Shown here: piece after piece, positions 62,501-64,000 of the stretch | How positions within the stretch are numbered: the stretch's first letter is position 1 | Layout of the letters: the number at the start of each line of letters is the position of its first letter | The notes under the pieces: generated by a model | Databases searched by the model: none | What the model was told of the DNA's origin: nothing | Seen by the model: only the letters and a program-made list of their open reading frames with translations | Position numbers and translations under genes: made by a program | DNA from: Flavobacterium kingsejongi | Lineage (GTDB): Bacteria; Bacteroidota; Bacteroidia; Flavobacteriales; Flavobacteriaceae | Length of the DNA stretch: 64,000 nucleotides | Assembly (NCBI RefSeq): GCF_003076475.1 | Contig: NZ_CP020919.1 | Span: forward strand, 3,596,001-3,660,000 | Direction: 5' to 3'

Positions 62501-62652
62501 GTTAGTGTAGTCTGATTGGTGGAAGCCGACAACACAATCACATCGGGAATAGCGAGTCCATTTCCGTCCTGTACTTTTCCAGTAATGCTCTGCCCGTTCG
62601 TCAAAAGGGGAGCAAAAAGCAAGGCGAGAATTCCTAATAGAAAGTTTCTCAT
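59569..62652 (-). CDS. SusC-like TonB-dependent glycan transporter, PUL 2
   Basis: This 1027-residue outer-membrane transporter has a signal peptide ([20 protein letters not shown]). The N-terminal carboxypeptidase-regulatory-like domain reads [22 protein letters not shown] and [14 protein letters not shown]. The plug starts at [28 protein letters not shown] and contains [22 protein letters not shown] and [34 protein letters not shown]. The barrel ends [10 protein letters not shown]. It pairs with the SusD gene 12 bases downstream. The substrate is inferred from GH144 and GH3 to be beta-1,2-glucan oligosaccharides. Confidence 0.96.
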   Translation of the reverse strand: [1027 protein letters not shown]

Positions 62653-62695
62653 TAGTTATTTTATTGTTAAAGTTAGTGGAGCCAAATTAAAAAAT

Positions 62696-62707
62696 TACAA
62701 CGTTGTA
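62696..62707. promoter_or_regulatory. palindrome TACAACGTTGTA upstream of susC, PUL 2
   Basis: This 12-base perfect palindrome lies 44 bases before the susC start and shares the 11-base core ACAACGTTGTA with 30798-30808 upstream of the PUL 1 susC. Further ACTACA/TGTAGT motifs are scattered through 62700-62840. It may be the site of the Y_Y_Y/HTH regulator. Otherwise the 240-base gap holds no gene. Confidence 0.45.
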
Positions 62708-62892
62708 GTAACTATGGGAGTGTTGCTACACAACTACATCAAAATGATATCTATTTTACAATTTATCCGTATTTACTGGTCTTTAGCAGGGGTTATGTTG
62801 TAGTGTGAAGCCTTGCTTGATGTAGTATTGATGTGGTATAGAATATGCAATAATGCCGCTTAAAATTACATTATTGGTAATTTTAGAGTATA

Positions 62893-64000
62893 TTAAATGG
62901 TAAACATAAATCGAAGTAGGTTCTCTTCGGGTGCAAGCTCGAGTTTCTTACGCAAACGATAGCGTTGCAACTCTACCCCACGATAGGAAATATTCATTAA
63001 TGGGGCAATTTCTTTAGAGGATAAATTCATCTTAAGGTAGATGCATAACTTGATATCCTTCGGGGTGAGTACCGGATATTTTTTGGAAAGTTTCTGGATG
63101 AAATCCTTATTCACTTCAAAAAGGTTATTTTCAAATATATCCCATTCATGTTTATTGATATCATTAATTTTGATCGACTTTTTAATTTGGTCTTTCATTT
63201 TATTGAGATCCGTTTCGGTATTCAGGATTTCCTGAATCTTTTCAATCATTTCCGTTTGTTTCGCAATGGAAAGAGATTTCCCTGCTACTTCAGACGACTT
63301 CGACTGTACCTGAAGTTCCAAAATATGCTTTTCGTACTCCTGGATATTGAGCTCATTCTCGGCTTTTAACTCGATTTCTAAAATTTTCTTCTGGTGTTTG
63401 AGTTCTTCCTCCCTTAAAAGGAGTTTTTGCTGGTACCGTATTTTGTTCCATTTATAATACAGGTAAAAACTACCTGAAATGACGGCACAATACACGAGGA
63501 TCATCCAAAAAGAAAAATACCAGGGCTTGGCGACGCTAAAATGATATTCTGCAATCCGGATATAGTTTTTTCCGTCATTGTAAAACACATTGATTTCCTG
63601 GGTACCACTACTCAGGTTATTCAGTATAACACGCCCGCTTTTCACCCGGATCATTTTCTGGGTGCCATTCAGCGTGTAAAACAAATTAGGACGGCTATAG
63701 CCGTAATATTCTGGTATGATGTTCACATCTACGGATTGGTTGTAGCTTATTTTAGTATCTTCATCAACCAAATTGCCCTGGTAGAAAGCCTCAATGGTCA
63801 CATTATCGACTTTCTCCCCTATCTTATTCAATTGTAATGATACGAAACCATCATCCAGGTTAATCAGGAGATTGTTCTTATCCTTATGTACTTTTGTATT
63901 CTCAATAATCAGTTTTCCTTCATAATACTTCTCCGGAATAAATTGCCAGATAAATTCATCGTTCACCTGTGATATGATATACAACAAACCATCCCGGGCT
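62893..64000 (-). CDS. PUL regulator: Y_Y_Y sensor with LuxR-type HTH (5' end outside window)
   Basis: This is the C-terminal 369 or so residues of a second one-component regulator; the frame runs open through base 64000. It contains the end of a Reg_prop-type propeller (ARDGLLYIIS), a Y_Y_Y domain (about 75-155 of the visible part, IRVKSGRVILNNLSSGTQEINVFYNDGKN) and one transmembrane helix (YFSFWMILVYCAVISGSFYLYY). A long coiled coil follows, then the HTH CIYLKMNLSSKEIAPLMNISYRGVELQRYRLRKKLEL. The HTH is very close to that of the regulator at 27957 (SSKEIAPL-NIS-R-VE--RYRLRKK). It reads in the same direction as susC of PUL 2, 240 bases upstream, and likely controls it. Confidence 0.92.
   Translation of the reverse strand, partial: ARDGLLYIISQVNDEFIWQFIPEKYYEGKLIIENTKVHKDKNNLLINLDDGFVSLQLNKIGEKVDNVTIEAFYQGNLVDEDTKISYNQSVDVNIIPEYYGYSRPNLFYTLNGTQKMIRVKSGRVILNNLSSGTQEINVFYNDGKNYIRIAEYHFSVAKPWYFSFWMILVYCAVISGSFYLYYKWNKIRYQQKLLLREEELKHQKKILEIELKAENELNIQEYEKHILELQVQSKSSEVAGKSLSIAKQTEMIEKIQEILNTETDLNKMKDQIKKSIKINDINKHEWDIFENNLFEVNKDFIQKLSKKYPVLTPKDIKLCIYLKMNLSSKEIAPLMNISYRGVELQRYRLRKKLELAPEENLLRFMFTI

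Overview
The window comes from a bacterium of the family Flavobacteriaceae, most likely Flavobacterium or a close genus. The evidence is the TAnnTTTG promoter elements in front of many genes, SusC/SusD pairs, a type IX secretion sorting domain, and Bacteroidota-specific families (DUF5606, DUF1599, BT_3928-type DoxX). I see no insertion sequence, prophage, tRNA, rRNA or CRISPR array.

Bases 1-27800 are mostly housekeeping. They hold the end of a BatA-type membrane protein, a dihydroorotase-like protein without metal-binding histidines, an esterase, lipoproteins and an MBL hydrolase. Next come bcp, an endonuclease III without its Fe-S cysteines, an ECF sigma factor followed by a 47-residue protein, uvrA, mazG, DUF5606 and def. 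Then come a FUSC transporter, mqo, ruvX, rlmH, folP, DUF1599, a DoxX protein, an orphan ABC permease, a TlpA-like thioredoxin and tpiA. A 21-bp tandem array separates tpiA from a phosphate-selective-type porin, and prmA and clpS close the block.

Bases 27957-41929 are a polysaccharide utilisation locus (PUL) on the plus strand: a Reg_prop/Y_Y_Y/HTH regulator, SusC, SusD, a surface glycan-binding lipoprotein with a duplicated C-terminal module, GH16, GH3 and a second GH16. The enzymes point to laminarin or another beta-1,3-glucan.

Bases 42055-51651 hold a YeeE/YedE sulfur-transport pair, a small lipoprotein with kdsA, a barrel-like protein, and a beta-propeller protein with a T9SS sorting domain behind a cobalamin riboswitch. 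That protein is a likely BtuG-like B12-capture protein. Then comes a CreD-containing gene cluster with a small winged-helix regulator and two copies of an ACTTTG-N5-CAAAGT operator.

Bases 51736-64000 are a second PUL on the minus strand: a second Y_Y_Y/HTH regulator (cut by the window end), SusC, SusD, a GH144-type glucanase, an esterase, GH3 and GH43. GH144 with GH3 suggests beta-1,2-glucan. Both susC upstream regions carry the palindrome ACAACGTTGTA.
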